From Aldehydirespirator sp965116665 (GTDB lineage: Bacteria > Actinomycetota > Acidimicrobiia > Acidimicrobiales > Aldehydirespiratoraceae): a stretch of 64,000 bases of DNA. Positions within the stretch are counted from its first letter, which is position 1; every line of letters starts with the position of its first letter. Where the stretch lies: contig OZ220709.1 in the NCBI GenBank assembly GCA_965116665.1, positions 3,720,001 through 3,784,000 on the forward strand, read 5' to 3'. The notes beneath the pieces are model-generated. The model made no database searches. It was not told where the DNA came from and worked only from the letters and a program-made list of their open reading frames with translations. This document shows positions 50,101 to 57,757 of the stretch, in pieces. A program made the position numbers and the translations under genes.

Positions 50101-51126
50101 ATGCTCGTAATCACCGACGAACGCTTCCTCGACCATGACACCGGCCACCGGCATCCGGAGCGGCCCGACCGTCTGCGGGCCGCCCTGGCCGGCGTAGCCG
50201 ATGTAGACACCGAACTCCTGGCCGGGGGGCGCACCCCTAGGCGAGCCGAACGGGAAGAGCTCGAGCTGGTGCACTCCGCGGCGATGATCGACAGGGTGTT
50301 CGCCGTTGCGGCGGAGGGCGGCGGCCACCTGGACGCCGACACGGCCATGGGGCCGGCTAGCTTCGACGCGGCCCAACTCGCGGCAGGAGCGGTGCTGTCA
50401 GCAGTGGAGCAACTGGCGGCCGGCACCGAGTCGAGTGGCTCCGCCAGCAGCGAGTCGGAGGCCTATTGCATAGTGCGACCGCCCGGGCATCACGCCACGG
50501 CGTCGACATCGATGGGCTTCTGCCTGTTCAACTCGGTGGCGGTGGCAGCCGCGGTGCTCGCGGCCGGCGGCCAGCGGGTGGCCATCGTGGACGTCGACGC
50601 CCACCACGGCAACGGGACCCAGGACGTGTTCCTGGATCGTGACGACGTGCTTTACGCCTCCATTCACCAGTACCCGCTGTATCCCGGCACGGGCGCGCTC
50701 GGTGAGCGGGGCATCGGAGCGGGTGAGGGCCTCACGGTCAACGTGCCCTTGCCCCCAGGCGCAACCGGCAACACCGCGCGGGCCGCCCTCGACAAGGTGA
50801 TCGTGCCCGCAGTGGAGCAGTTCGCGCCCGACTGGATGCTGATCTCAGCCGGCTACGACGGGCATCGAGCCGATCCTCTCACCGGCCTCTGCTACTCGGC
50901 ATCGGACTACGGCGACTTCGTTCGCAGGCTCATGCCGCTGGCACCGGTGACGGTGGCCGTTCTTGAGGGTGGCTACGACCTGGAGGCCACCCGCGCCTCG
51001 TCCTATGCCGTGACCGGGGCGTTGCTGGGCCTCGACCTGCACCCCGAGCCTGCCAGCGAGGCCGGGCCCGGGATGGAGGTCGTTGAGGCTGCCGTTCGGC
51101 TCACGGCTCTCAGCGACAGTCCATGA
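50101..51126 (+). CDS. Histone-deacetylase-family (AcuC-like) protein
   Basis: 341 residues from ATG 50101. Active-site motifs are complete: CIVRPPGHHATASTSMGFCLFN split as RPPGHHA near 124 and GFCLFN near 137, VDVDAHHGNGTQDVF near 178 (Zn ligands), DWMLISAGYDGHRADP near 243, and LEGGYDLEA. It removes acetyl groups from Lys or polyamines or acts in acetoin-type metabolism. The first gene of a rightward run, coupled by ATGA to the CCA enzyme. The divergent GNAT gene is 120 bases away. Confidence 0.92.
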   Translation: MLVITDERFLDHDTGHRHPERPDRLRAALAGVADVDTELLAGGRTPRRAEREELELVHSAAMIDRVFAVAAEGGGHLDADTAMGPASFDAAQLAAGAVLSAVEQLAAGTESSGSASSESEAYCIVRPPGHHATASTSMGFCLFNSVAVAAAVLAAGGQRVAIVDVDAHHGNGTQDVFLDRDDVLYASIHQYPLYPGTGALGERGIGAGEGLTVNVPLPPGATGNTARAALDKVIVPAVEQFAPDWMLISAGYDGHRADPLTGLCYSASDYGDFVRRLMPLAPVTVAVLEGGYDLEATRASSYAVTGALLGLDLHPEPASEAGPGMEVVEAAVRLTALSDSP

Positions 51127-52397
51127 GCACCGCGGCTTCCGACGCACTGTCTGTTGCCCTGGCGGCCTCCTCGGGCCTGGCCCGGATGTTCGCCGCAGCC
51201 GGCCACCGGCTTTATCTCGTCGGCGGTGTCGTGCGTGAGGCGGTGGCCGGGCGGTTCCTCGCGGGAGCGGACCTTGATTGCACCACCGATGCCCGCCCCG
51301 CGGACGTGCGCCGGATCGTGGGCAGCACGGCGACCACGGTGTGGACCCAGGGTGAGCGGTTCGGAACGATCGGCTGCGTGGTGGACGGGCAGGCCTTCGA
51401 GATCACCACCCACCGCGCCGAGCGCTACGACCCGCACTCGCGCAAGCCCGTGGTGACATTCGGGGACGATGTCGAGCAGGATCTCGCCCGCCGCGACTTC
51501 ACGGTCAACGCGATGGCCGTCGACACTGCCGACGGGAGGCTGCTCGATCCCCACGGTGGCCGCCAGGACCTCGCGGCTCGCCTCCTGCGCACACCGCTCG
51601 ACCCCGAGATCTCCTTCGGAGATGATCCGCTGAGGATGCTGCGGGCGGCGCGCTTCATTGCCAGCCATGGACTTGTGCCCGACGACGCCGTAGTGGAGGC
51701 GGTCAAGCACATGAGCGAGAGATTGCAGATCGTGGCGGTCGAGAGAGTCCGCGACGAGTTCGAGAAGCTGCTGCTGCTCGATGATCCGTCGGATGGCTTC
51801 GGGTTCTTGTTCCACACCGGCCTCATCGGCCGGATACTTGCCGACATCGCTCCCCGCGACCCCGCGGAGGTGGGCCGGGTTGCCGCCGCGGTCACGGCAG
51901 AGCCGGTTGCCCGCTGGGCCTCGCTGTTCGTCCGGCACACGACTGAGACGGCGGCCGCCTGCCTGCGCGGTCTGCGCGGTTCCACGGCGCTGGTCTCGGC
52001 CGCGGCCGGCTTGGTCGAGGCTCGTATCGAGTTGACCGGAGCGGGTTGCAGCCCGCCAGAGGTGCGTCGATTGGTGTACCGGTGCCGGGTCCCGGTGGAT
52101 GAGGCCCTTGCCTTCAGCAGGGCGGTGGCCACCGCGCTGGACGAGTCACGAGCCGGGCTGGACAGCTTCGCGGCGACGTTGGTCGAACTCCGGCGCACCG
52201 AGAACGTCGACCGTCCTGAGCTCCCGCTCGACGGCGACGAGGTGATGGCCGCGCTGGACCTGTTGCCCGGCCCTGCAGTGGGCCGGGCCCTCGCGTTCCT
52301 GCGGGAGTTGACCTTCCAGGATGGCCCGATCGACAAGGTCGCGGCGACTGAAGCTCTGCGACGTTGGCAGGCATCGGACTACTGTTTCAAAGCGTGA
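51123..52397 (+). CDS. pcnA: CCA tRNA nucleotidyltransferase (PcnA)
   Basis: 424 residues. The class II nucleotidyltransferase motif LYLVGGVVREAV then ADLDCTTDARP carries the catalytic Asp pair. RRDFTVNAMAVD and EISFGDDPLRMLRAARFIAS follow, with an HD-like C-terminal region. It adds or repairs CCA ends, needed here because tRNA-Ile encodes none. Same neighbourhood as Rv3907c. Its stop overlaps the DUF5318 start as GTGA. Confidence 0.95.
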   Translation: MSTAASDALSVALAASSGLARMFAAAGHRLYLVGGVVREAVAGRFLAGADLDCTTDARPADVRRIVGSTATTVWTQGERFGTIGCVVDGQAFEITTHRAERYDPHSRKPVVTFGDDVEQDLARRDFTVNAMAVDTADGRLLDPHGGRQDLAARLLRTPLDPEISFGDDPLRMLRAARFIASHGLVPDDAVVEAVKHMSERLQIVAVERVRDEFEKLLLLDDPSDGFGFLFHTGLIGRILADIAPRDPAEVGRVAAAVTAEPVARWASLFVRHTTETAAACLRGLRGSTALVSAAAGLVEARIELTGAGCSPPEVRRLVYRCRVPVDEALAFSRAVATALDESRAGLDSFAATLVELRRTENVDRPELPLDGDEVMAALDLLPGPAVGRALAFLRELTFQDGPIDKVAATEALRRWQASDYCFKA

Positions 52398-52954
52398 AGC
52401 CGATTCCCTCGAAACTGCCCACCGCGGGCAGGACCGCCGCACCGGGCCAACCGGCGGCCGCGGCCGTGGACTACCGGCTCGCCCGGGCGGCCACGCTGAG
52501 AGCCTGGCGGTCGGGTCAAATCGGGCGCCACGAGGTCTGCGACGCCCAGCGCGAGCTGCAGCGCAACGCCGAGTTCTGCGGGCAACCGACCGGTCGTTCA
52601 TGCCCGGTGTGCGATACCGCAGGTCTGGAGGCCGAGCGAGTGGGCGGGCGCGAACAGCCTGCACGAGCGAGGCCGTGGCCCGAGCGGCCCGTGAGCGGAG
52701 CGAACGAGAGCGGGAGTGACACCGCTTCGACGCGACAGGCTCTAACCGACTCGCGCTCGGGTCTGGTCGAGGTGACCTACGTGTTCGGATCGCGCTTGCC
52801 CAAGCACGGTCGCTGCGTCACGACTCGGGCTGAGATGCAACGCCTGCAGCATCGGATCAGCGTCTCGACGGGGTATGTGGTCGAGGTCTGCACCGCCTGC
52901 GGGTGGAACCACCTCGTGCGCCGCTTCACTCTCGGGGGCAAGCGCTCGGCCTGA
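52394..52954 (+). CDS. DUF5318 zinc-ribbon-like protein with repeat insertion
   Basis: 186 residues from GTG 52394, overlapping pcnA. The family parts are VDYRLARAATLRAWRSGQIG, HEVCDAQRELQRNAEFCG, SCPVC, then LVEVTYVFGSRLPKHGRCV and VVEVCTACGWNHLVRRF, with two CxxC pairs likely binding zinc. Between SCPVCDTAG and LVEVTYVFG lie about 47 extra residues, normally a very short connection; the middle of this insert is encoded by dispersed repeat copy C. The function of DUF5318 is unknown. Confidence 0.88.
   Translation: MKPIPSKLPTAGRTAAPGQPAAAAVDYRLARAATLRAWRSGQIGRHEVCDAQRELQRNAEFCGQPTGRSCPVCDTAGLEAERVGGREQPARARPWPERPVSGANESGSDTASTRQALTDSRSGLVEVTYVFGSRLPKHGRCVTTRAEMQRLQHRISVSTGYVVEVCTACGWNHLVRRFTLGGKRSA
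52671..52714 (+). repeat. Dispersed repeat, copy C (in frame within DUF5318 gene)
   Basis: The 44-base core reads GGCCGTGGCCCGAGCGGCCC onward to AACGAGAGCGGG and is followed by AGTGAC, as copy A is by AATGAC. It is translated as RPWPERPVSGANESG, a different frame from that used in copy B. Looser similarity continues on the 5' side. Confidence 0.88.
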
Positions 52955-53084
52955 TCTGCGGGCCCGCGGCATAGCGAGCGACACCACCGAGCATGGCCGG
53001 GCGGCCTTGACGATCGGGATGGCAGGTCGGTAGCCTGCGGTCACCGCTGGCAGCCGAAGCGCGCTGGACGGAAAGGAGCATCCC

Positions 53085-53930
53085 ATGGGCAAGCTCACCG
53101 CGCCCGCCATACGGGCCCGCAAGGTGCGTGACGGTGCCGAACCTCTGGTGATGGTGACGGCCTATGACGCCCCGGGTGCCCGGGTGGCCAGCCAGGCCGG
53201 CGCCGACCTGATCCTGGTCGGCGATTCTGTCGCCATGGTGGTGCTGGGCTACGACGACACGCTGCAGGTGACCGTCGACGACATGGCTCACCACACCGCG
53301 GCGGTGGCCCGGGCCAAGCCCTCGGCCCACATCGTGGCCGACATGCCGTGGATGAGTTACCACGTCTCGGCCACCGAGACCGTGCAGAACGCGGCCCTGC
53401 TCATCAGGGCGGGCGCTCAATCAGTGAAGCTGGAGGGCGGCCGGAAGCGCCTGCCCATGATCGAGCGCATCTGCGACGCCGAGATACCGGTGATGGGCCA
53501 TATCGGTCTCACTCCCCAGTCGGTGCACGCCATGGGCGGCTTCAAGGTCCAGGGGCGGCAGGCCGAGGCGGCCCGGCGGCTGGTGCAGGCGGCCAAGTCT
53601 CTGGCCCACGCCGGGTGTTTCGCGCTCGTGCTGGAGGGAGTGCCGGTCCAGGTCGCGGAGATGGTCACCGACGCGGTCGACATACCGACGATCGGCATCG
53701 GGGCCGGTCCCCGGTGCGACGGCCAGGTTCTCGTCTTTCATGACTTGCTGGGACTGGAGACCCGGCTCGTGCCGAAGTTCGTGCGTCGCTACGCGGACCT
53801 CGACACCCTGGCGACCGACGCGATCGGGCGCTTCGCTTCCGACGTGCGGTCGGGCGCGTTCCCGACGGCGCAGGAGTCGTATCACCTGTCGGAGACCGAA
53901 CTGGCGGCCCTGGGGATTCCTGAACTCTGA
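53085..53930 (+). CDS. panB: 3-methyl-2-oxobutanoate hydroxymethyltransferase
   Basis: 281 residues. VMVTAYDAPGARVASQAGAD, ILVGDSVAMVVLGYDDTL with the Mg-binding Asp, ADMPWMSYHVS, VKLEGGRKR, and VMGHIGLTPQSVHAMGGF are diagnostic. It makes ketopantoate from ketoisovalerate and methylene-THF, the first committed step to CoA. GGAG precedes ATG 53085. It stands alone in its strand run; panC is not in the window. The methylene-THF produced by sarcosine oxidase elsewhere would be a co-substrate. Confidence 0.96.
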   Translation: MGKLTAPAIRARKVRDGAEPLVMVTAYDAPGARVASQAGADLILVGDSVAMVVLGYDDTLQVTVDDMAHHTAAVARAKPSAHIVADMPWMSYHVSATETVQNAALLIRAGAQSVKLEGGRKRLPMIERICDAEIPVMGHIGLTPQSVHAMGGFKVQGRQAEAARRLVQAAKSLAHAGCFALVLEGVPVQVAEMVTDAVDIPTIGIGAGPRCDGQVLVFHDLLGLETRLVPKFVRRYADLDTLATDAIGRFASDVRSGAFPTAQESYHLSETELAALGIPEL

Positions 53931-54156
53931 CGTTGCGACCGCGGCTCGCTGGGGATGGTCCTGTGGATCGTTGGGGATGCCGCGGCCTGATTCCCCTCCG
54001 GGCGGTGGGTATGGACTGCACCGCCGATACCCTGCGCACCACTTGCTGATCCGGTTCGGGCTCTCTTGTCGGATTCCGAGCTGGTTCGGCCTCGCAACGA
54101 ACCCTGCCCCGCCGAGGGGCTCCGGCCGCGCCGGATCCGTAGGGAGGTGATCGCCC

Positions 54157-54501
54157 GTGCTGCGGGCCTATGAGCTGATGATCATCATCGACTCCGACGT
54201 CTCACCGGCTGACGTGGACGCGGTGGTCTCCGATGTTGCCGGCCTGGTGGCCGGTGAGGGTGGGACGATCAAGTCCACCGACAACTGGGGTCGGCGCAAG
54301 CTTGCCTACAAGATCAATCACAAGACCGAAGGCACCTATGTGGTGTGGGAGATCGTGACGGCAACGGCCGGTCTTCCCGACACCGAACGGCGTCTGCGGC
54401 TCGCGGACGACATCGTCCGCCACAAGTTATTCCGCCTTCCCGACTCCGAGGCCGAGCGCCGCGGTCTGCTCGCGGAGGCCGAGCCGGCTGCGGCCGGCTG
54501 A
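54157..54501 (+). CDS. rpsF: 30S ribosomal protein S6
   Basis: 114 residues from GTG 54157 with GGGAGGTGA upstream. RAYELMIIIDSDV, NWGRRKLAYKINHKTEGTYVVW and the C-terminal LADDIVRHKLFRLPD are typical of S6. It leads the rpsF-ssb-rpsR-rplI operon. The 226-bp spacer before it contains a small CCCC/GGGG hairpin near 54110 that could be part of a leader, but I cannot confirm an S6:S18 binding element. Confidence 0.95.
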   Translation: MLRAYELMIIIDSDVSPADVDAVVSDVAGLVAGEGGTIKSTDNWGRRKLAYKINHKTEGTYVVWEIVTATAGLPDTERRLRLADDIVRHKLFRLPDSEAERRGLLAEAEPAAAG

Positions 54502-54517
54502 TACCCGGAGGTTCCTA

Positions 54518-55021
54518 ATGGGATTCGACAACACCGTCACCGTCGTGGGCAACGTGACCCGCGACCCCGAGCTGCGCTTCGCGCAGTCTGGAATGGCAAT
54601 AGCCCAGTTCGGCCTGGCTTGGAATCGCAGGCGCCAGGACCAGGAGGACGAGGTTTCGTTCTTCGACGTCACCTGCTTCCGCCAGCTCGCCGAGAACGTC
54701 GCCGAGTCGCTGAAGAAGGGTGCTCGCGTAGTGGTCTACGGCACGCTCCAGCAAAGGAGCTGGGAGAACGATCAAGGCGACCGGCGTTCGAAGGTGGAGA
54801 TTCTTGCCGACGACGTGGCTCCCAGCTTGAAGTGGGCCACGGCTGCGGTGACCAAGAACGAGCGCTCCGGCGGGGGCGACTATCGCGGCGGCAACGGCGG
54901 GCGCGGCGGCAACGGCGGCCGCGGCGGCTCCTATCGCGGCGACAGCGGTCCGAGACAGGCGCCTAGCCGGGGCGACAGCCATTCGCAGGGCTCGTCCGCA
55001 GCCGACGACGAGCCGTTCTAG
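54518..55021 (+). CDS. ssb: Single-stranded DNA-binding protein
   Basis: 167 residues. The OB fold covers about 1-110 (FDNTVTVVGNVTRDPELRFA, VVVYGTLQQRSWENDQGDRR). A Gly/Arg/Asn-rich linker follows (GGNGGRGGNGGRGGS), ending in the acidic tip DDEPF that recruits partner proteins. It lies between rpsF and rpsR as usual. Confidence 0.96.
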   Translation: MGFDNTVTVVGNVTRDPELRFAQSGMAIAQFGLAWNRRRQDQEDEVSFFDVTCFRQLAENVAESLKKGARVVVYGTLQQRSWENDQGDRRSKVEILADDVAPSLKWATAAVTKNERSGGGDYRGGNGGRGGNGGRGGSYRGDSGPRQAPSRGDSHSQGSSAADDEPF

Positions 55022-55041
55022 GCGGGCGAGGAGGCTGCAAG

Positions 55042-55482
55042 GTGGCCAAGACCAAGGTGCGGGGCAAGAACCGCGACAACAGCCGGCGAGCGAAGAAGAA
55101 GGTGAGCTTCCTCACTACCGAGCAGATCACCTACGTCGACTGGAAGAACGAGAAACTGCTGAGGAAGTTCATGTCCGAGCGGGCCAAGATCAGGGCCCGC
55201 AGGGTTACGGGCAACAGCGCTCAACAGCAGAAGCTCGTCGCCGACGCGATCAAGCTGGCTCGAGAGATGGCTCTCGTGCCCTACGCCAACCGGGTCACGA
55301 CCCAGCGTCAGAACAAGGACCGCGACGGCCGGAGCCGTGCCGCCGGTCCCATGCCGCGTCCCTCCAGTCCCCCGCCCGCAGGCTCCGCGGATGACGACGA
55401 GCCCGATGTGGACGGCTCCGGGTTGGCTGATGACCGCGCCGAGGCCACAGATCTGCTCGTCACAGAGGAGGAACGGGCGTGA
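55042..55482 (+). CDS. rpsR: 30S ribosomal protein S18 with long C-terminal extension
   Basis: 146 residues from GTG 55042, against about 75-90 for typical S18. The S18 core spans about 18-85: VSFLTTEQITYVDWKNEKLL, FMSERAKIRARRVTGN, IKLAREMALVPYANRV. The extra 60 residues (PRPSSPPPAGSADDDEPD and DRAEATDLLVTEEERA) are Pro/Ser-rich then acidic and should be disordered. The frame runs cleanly into rplI with a GTGA overlap, so this is not an obvious frameshift. Confidence 0.93.
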   Translation: MAKTKVRGKNRDNSRRAKKKVSFLTTEQITYVDWKNEKLLRKFMSERAKIRARRVTGNSAQQQKLVADAIKLAREMALVPYANRVTTQRQNKDRDGRSRAAGPMPRPSSPPPAGSADDDEPDVDGSGLADDRAEATDLLVTEEERA

Positions 55483-55931
55483 AGGTCGTCCTGCGAGCGG
55501 ATGTAGAAGGGCTTGGCCGCAAGGGGGACGTCTGCGAAGTGGCCGCGGGGTTCGCTCGCAACTATCTCGTTCCCAAGGGTCTGGCTCTCAAGTCGTCGGA
55601 CGGCGCGGAACGGCAGGCCGAGGCCATGCGGCGCAGCGCCGCCCTGCGCAGGGCGGCCGACCGTGCCGACGCGGAGGAGATTGCCGTACGTCTGGCTCCG
55701 GCGGTGCTGTCGGTGGCGGCGCGGGCCGCTGAGTCGGGCCATCTCTACGGCTCGGTCGGAGCGGCCGACATCGTGGCCGCGATCGAGTCGCAGGTCGGCG
55801 CGGTGGTCGACCCCAAGACGGTGATGCTCGACGCCCCGATCCGGGAAGTCGGCTCGCACACGGTGCTGTTCCATCTGCACGCCGACGTCGAGGTGCCTGT
55901 CACCGTAGAGGTGACCGCCGAGGACGAATAG
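55479..55931 (+). CDS. rplI: 50S ribosomal protein L9
   Basis: 150 residues from GTG 55479. The diagnostic N-terminus is LGRKGDVCEVAAGFARNYLVPKG split over residues 12-34, followed by the connecting helix and C-terminal domain (SGHLYGSVGAADIVAAI, VPVTVEVTAEDE). Standard length, coupled to rpsR. Confidence 0.96.
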   Translation: MKVVLRADVEGLGRKGDVCEVAAGFARNYLVPKGLALKSSDGAERQAEAMRRSAALRRAADRADAEEIAVRLAPAVLSVAARAAESGHLYGSVGAADIVAAIESQVGAVVDPKTVMLDAPIREVGSHTVLFHLHADVEVPVTVEVTAEDE

Positions 55932-55983
55932 CGCGAAGGGCTGTTCACAGCGCGTCCACATCCCGGCTGAGACATCCCCCGAA

Positions 55984-56004
55984 TTCCCCGGCAAGGACGG
56001 GGAA
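55984..56004 (+). terminator. Short hairpin after rplI
   Basis: TTCCCCG (55984-55990) pairs with CGGGGAA (55998-56004) around GCAAGGA, 52 bases after the rplI stop and before dnaB. No T-run follows. The 185-bp spacer also contains GCGTCCACA near 55952, a poor DnaA-box match. Confidence 0.35.
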
Positions 56005-56116
56005 ATCCCCGGCCTTATCCCCGCCGGCCGGCCGCGGCTGTCACACCCCCCCGGTACCGTCGGCGCTCACAGCGGGCCAGTCCGCTGTGAGGGTAGGTAT
56101 TCGTGGGCGTTCATTC

Positions 56117-57508
56117 ATGAGTGTCACTGACAGCGCGCAGTGGCAGAGGACAGGGGCCACCGGCGGCGAGGGGCGCGACGCCCGCGTGCCGCCCCACAAC
56201 CTGGTGGCCGAGGAGTCCCTGCTGGGCGCGATGCTGCTGTCTCGCGACGCCATAGCCGACGCGCTCGAGACAGTGTCGGCGGAGCACTTCTACCGGCCGG
56301 CGCATGCCCGTGTGTTCGAGGCGGTCCGGGATCTCTACAGTGCGGGGGATCCGGCTGACGCGGTGACGGTAGCCGAGGTCCTCGAGCGCAGCGGCACGCT
56401 GGAGGCCATCGGCGGACTGGACGGCCTGCTGTCGTTGCAGATGAACACGCCGGCTACGTCGAACGCGTCCTCATATGCCCGCATCGTTCACGAGAACCAC
56501 ACGCTGCGCCGGCTGATCGAGGTGGCCGGTGAGATCGCCGAGTTGGGCTACGGCCGTCCCGATGACGTGACCAAGGCGGTGGACTGGGCCGAGAACCTGA
56601 TGTACCAGGTGGCCCAGGGCCAGGTGGGCGACAACACCGTCCAACTGTCGGAACTGCTGGACGGGACGCTGGACCGCCTCGAGGAGCTCTACGAGCACGG
56701 CGGCTCGATCACCGGTACCGAGACCGGATACAAGGATCTCGACAAGCTGCTCTCGGGCCTTCAGCCCAGCTCCCTGTACGTGGTGGGTGGCCGACCGTCG
56801 ATGGGCAAGACCTCGTTCGCGCTGGGCATGGCTGCCCATGCGGCGATCAAGGTACGACGGCCGGTGCTGGTGTTCTCGCTGGAGATGGGCCACATGGAGC
56901 TGACTCAGCGCCTGCTGTGCTCCGAGGCCCGGATCGACTCCACCAAGATGCGCGACGGCCGGCTGAGCGACGACGACTGGGACGCGATCACCGGCGCGAT
57001 GCGCCGGCTCTCGACCGCGCCGATGTGGATCGATGACAACCCCAACGTGACCGTGATGGAGATCAGAGCCAGGGCGCGGCGACTCAAGAGCCAGGTCGGC
57101 GATCTGGCCATGGTCGTCGTGGATTACCTCCAGCTGATGACCGGCCGCCAGAGCGCCGACAACCGCCAGGTTGAGGTGGCGGAGATCTCAAGGGGCTTGA
57201 AGATCCTGGCCCGGGAGCTGCAATGCCCGGTGGTGGCGTTGTCACAGCTGTCCAGGAACCTCGAGATGCGCCAGCAGAAGCGTCCCATGCTGGCGGACCT
57301 GCGTGAGTCCGGGGCCATCGAGCAGGACGCCGACGTGGTCATGTTCATCTATCGTGACGAGGTGTACAACCCCGACAACGCCGACACTGCGGGCATTGCC
57401 GAGGTCATCGTGGCCAAGAACCGCAACGGGCCGACAGCCACCACCGAGCTGGTCTTCCTGTCCCGGTTCACCACTTTCGCCGACTACGCGGCCCGCTCGG
57501 CCATCTAG
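56117..57508 (+). CDS. dnaB: Replicative DNA helicase DnaB
   Basis: 463 residues from ATG 56117. The N-terminal domain has PHNLVAEESLLGAMLLS. The RecA-like domain from about 215 has Walker A VVGGRPSMGKTSFALGMA, FSLEMGHMELTQRLL, Walker B MVVVDYLQLM, SQLSRNLEMRQQKRP and LRESGAIEQDADVVMF. No intein interrupts the Walker region, unlike some actinobacterial DnaB. It unwinds DNA at the fork, probably loaded by DciA at 31.4 kb. Confidence 0.97.
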   Translation: MSVTDSAQWQRTGATGGEGRDARVPPHNLVAEESLLGAMLLSRDAIADALETVSAEHFYRPAHARVFEAVRDLYSAGDPADAVTVAEVLERSGTLEAIGGLDGLLSLQMNTPATSNASSYARIVHENHTLRRLIEVAGEIAELGYGRPDDVTKAVDWAENLMYQVAQGQVGDNTVQLSELLDGTLDRLEELYEHGGSITGTETGYKDLDKLLSGLQPSSLYVVGGRPSMGKTSFALGMAAHAAIKVRRPVLVFSLEMGHMELTQRLLCSEARIDSTKMRDGRLSDDDWDAITGAMRRLSTAPMWIDDNPNVTVMEIRARARRLKSQVGDLAMVVVDYLQLMTGRQSADNRQVEVAEISRGLKILARELQCPVVALSQLSRNLEMRQQKRPMLADLRESGAIEQDADVVMFIYRDEVYNPDNADTAGIAEVIVAKNRNGPTATTELVFLSRFTTFADYAARSAI

Positions 57509-57529
57509 CGCGTCGGAGGCCTGAAGAGA

Positions 57530-57739
57530 GTGTTCTTCGGCGAGAACATCCTGGCGCTGCTGATGCTGGCCCTCGGTGGCGCCATGGCTGCCGGCAACGC
57601 CGCCGCTCTGCTGCGACCCCGTCCCCACCGGCGCGAGCCCGGCGACCTGGAACGGGCCCCGGTGGGCCGCTGCATCCTCTACATGATCGTCGGCTTGGTG
57701 GCTGCGGTCTGGGCTCTAGCATCACTGCTGTCGTCGTAG
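57530..57739 (+). CDS. Small two-helix membrane protein
   Basis: 69 residues from GTG 57530. Helix 1 is LALLMLALGGAMAAGNAAALL, a basic loop RPRPHRREPG follows, and helix 2 is CILYMIVGLVAAVWALASLL. No known family. It lies between dnaB and the acyl-CoA dehydrogenase with short gaps on both sides; the hydrophobic pattern and positive-inside loop suggest it is real. Confidence 0.6.
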   Translation: MFFGENILALLMLALGGAMAAGNAAALLRPRPHRREPGDLERAPVGRCILYMIVGLVAAVWALASLLSS

Positions 57740-57757
57740 ACCATCGCGAGGCCTCCC

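Noticed and set aside
54080..54156. S6:S18-binding leader before rpsF
   Set aside because: A CCCC/GGGG hairpin with a CCG nearby is visible, but the conserved fold cannot be established by eye.
56700..57100. Possible intein in dnaB
   Set aside because: Walker A and B regions are contiguous and length is normal at 463 residues.
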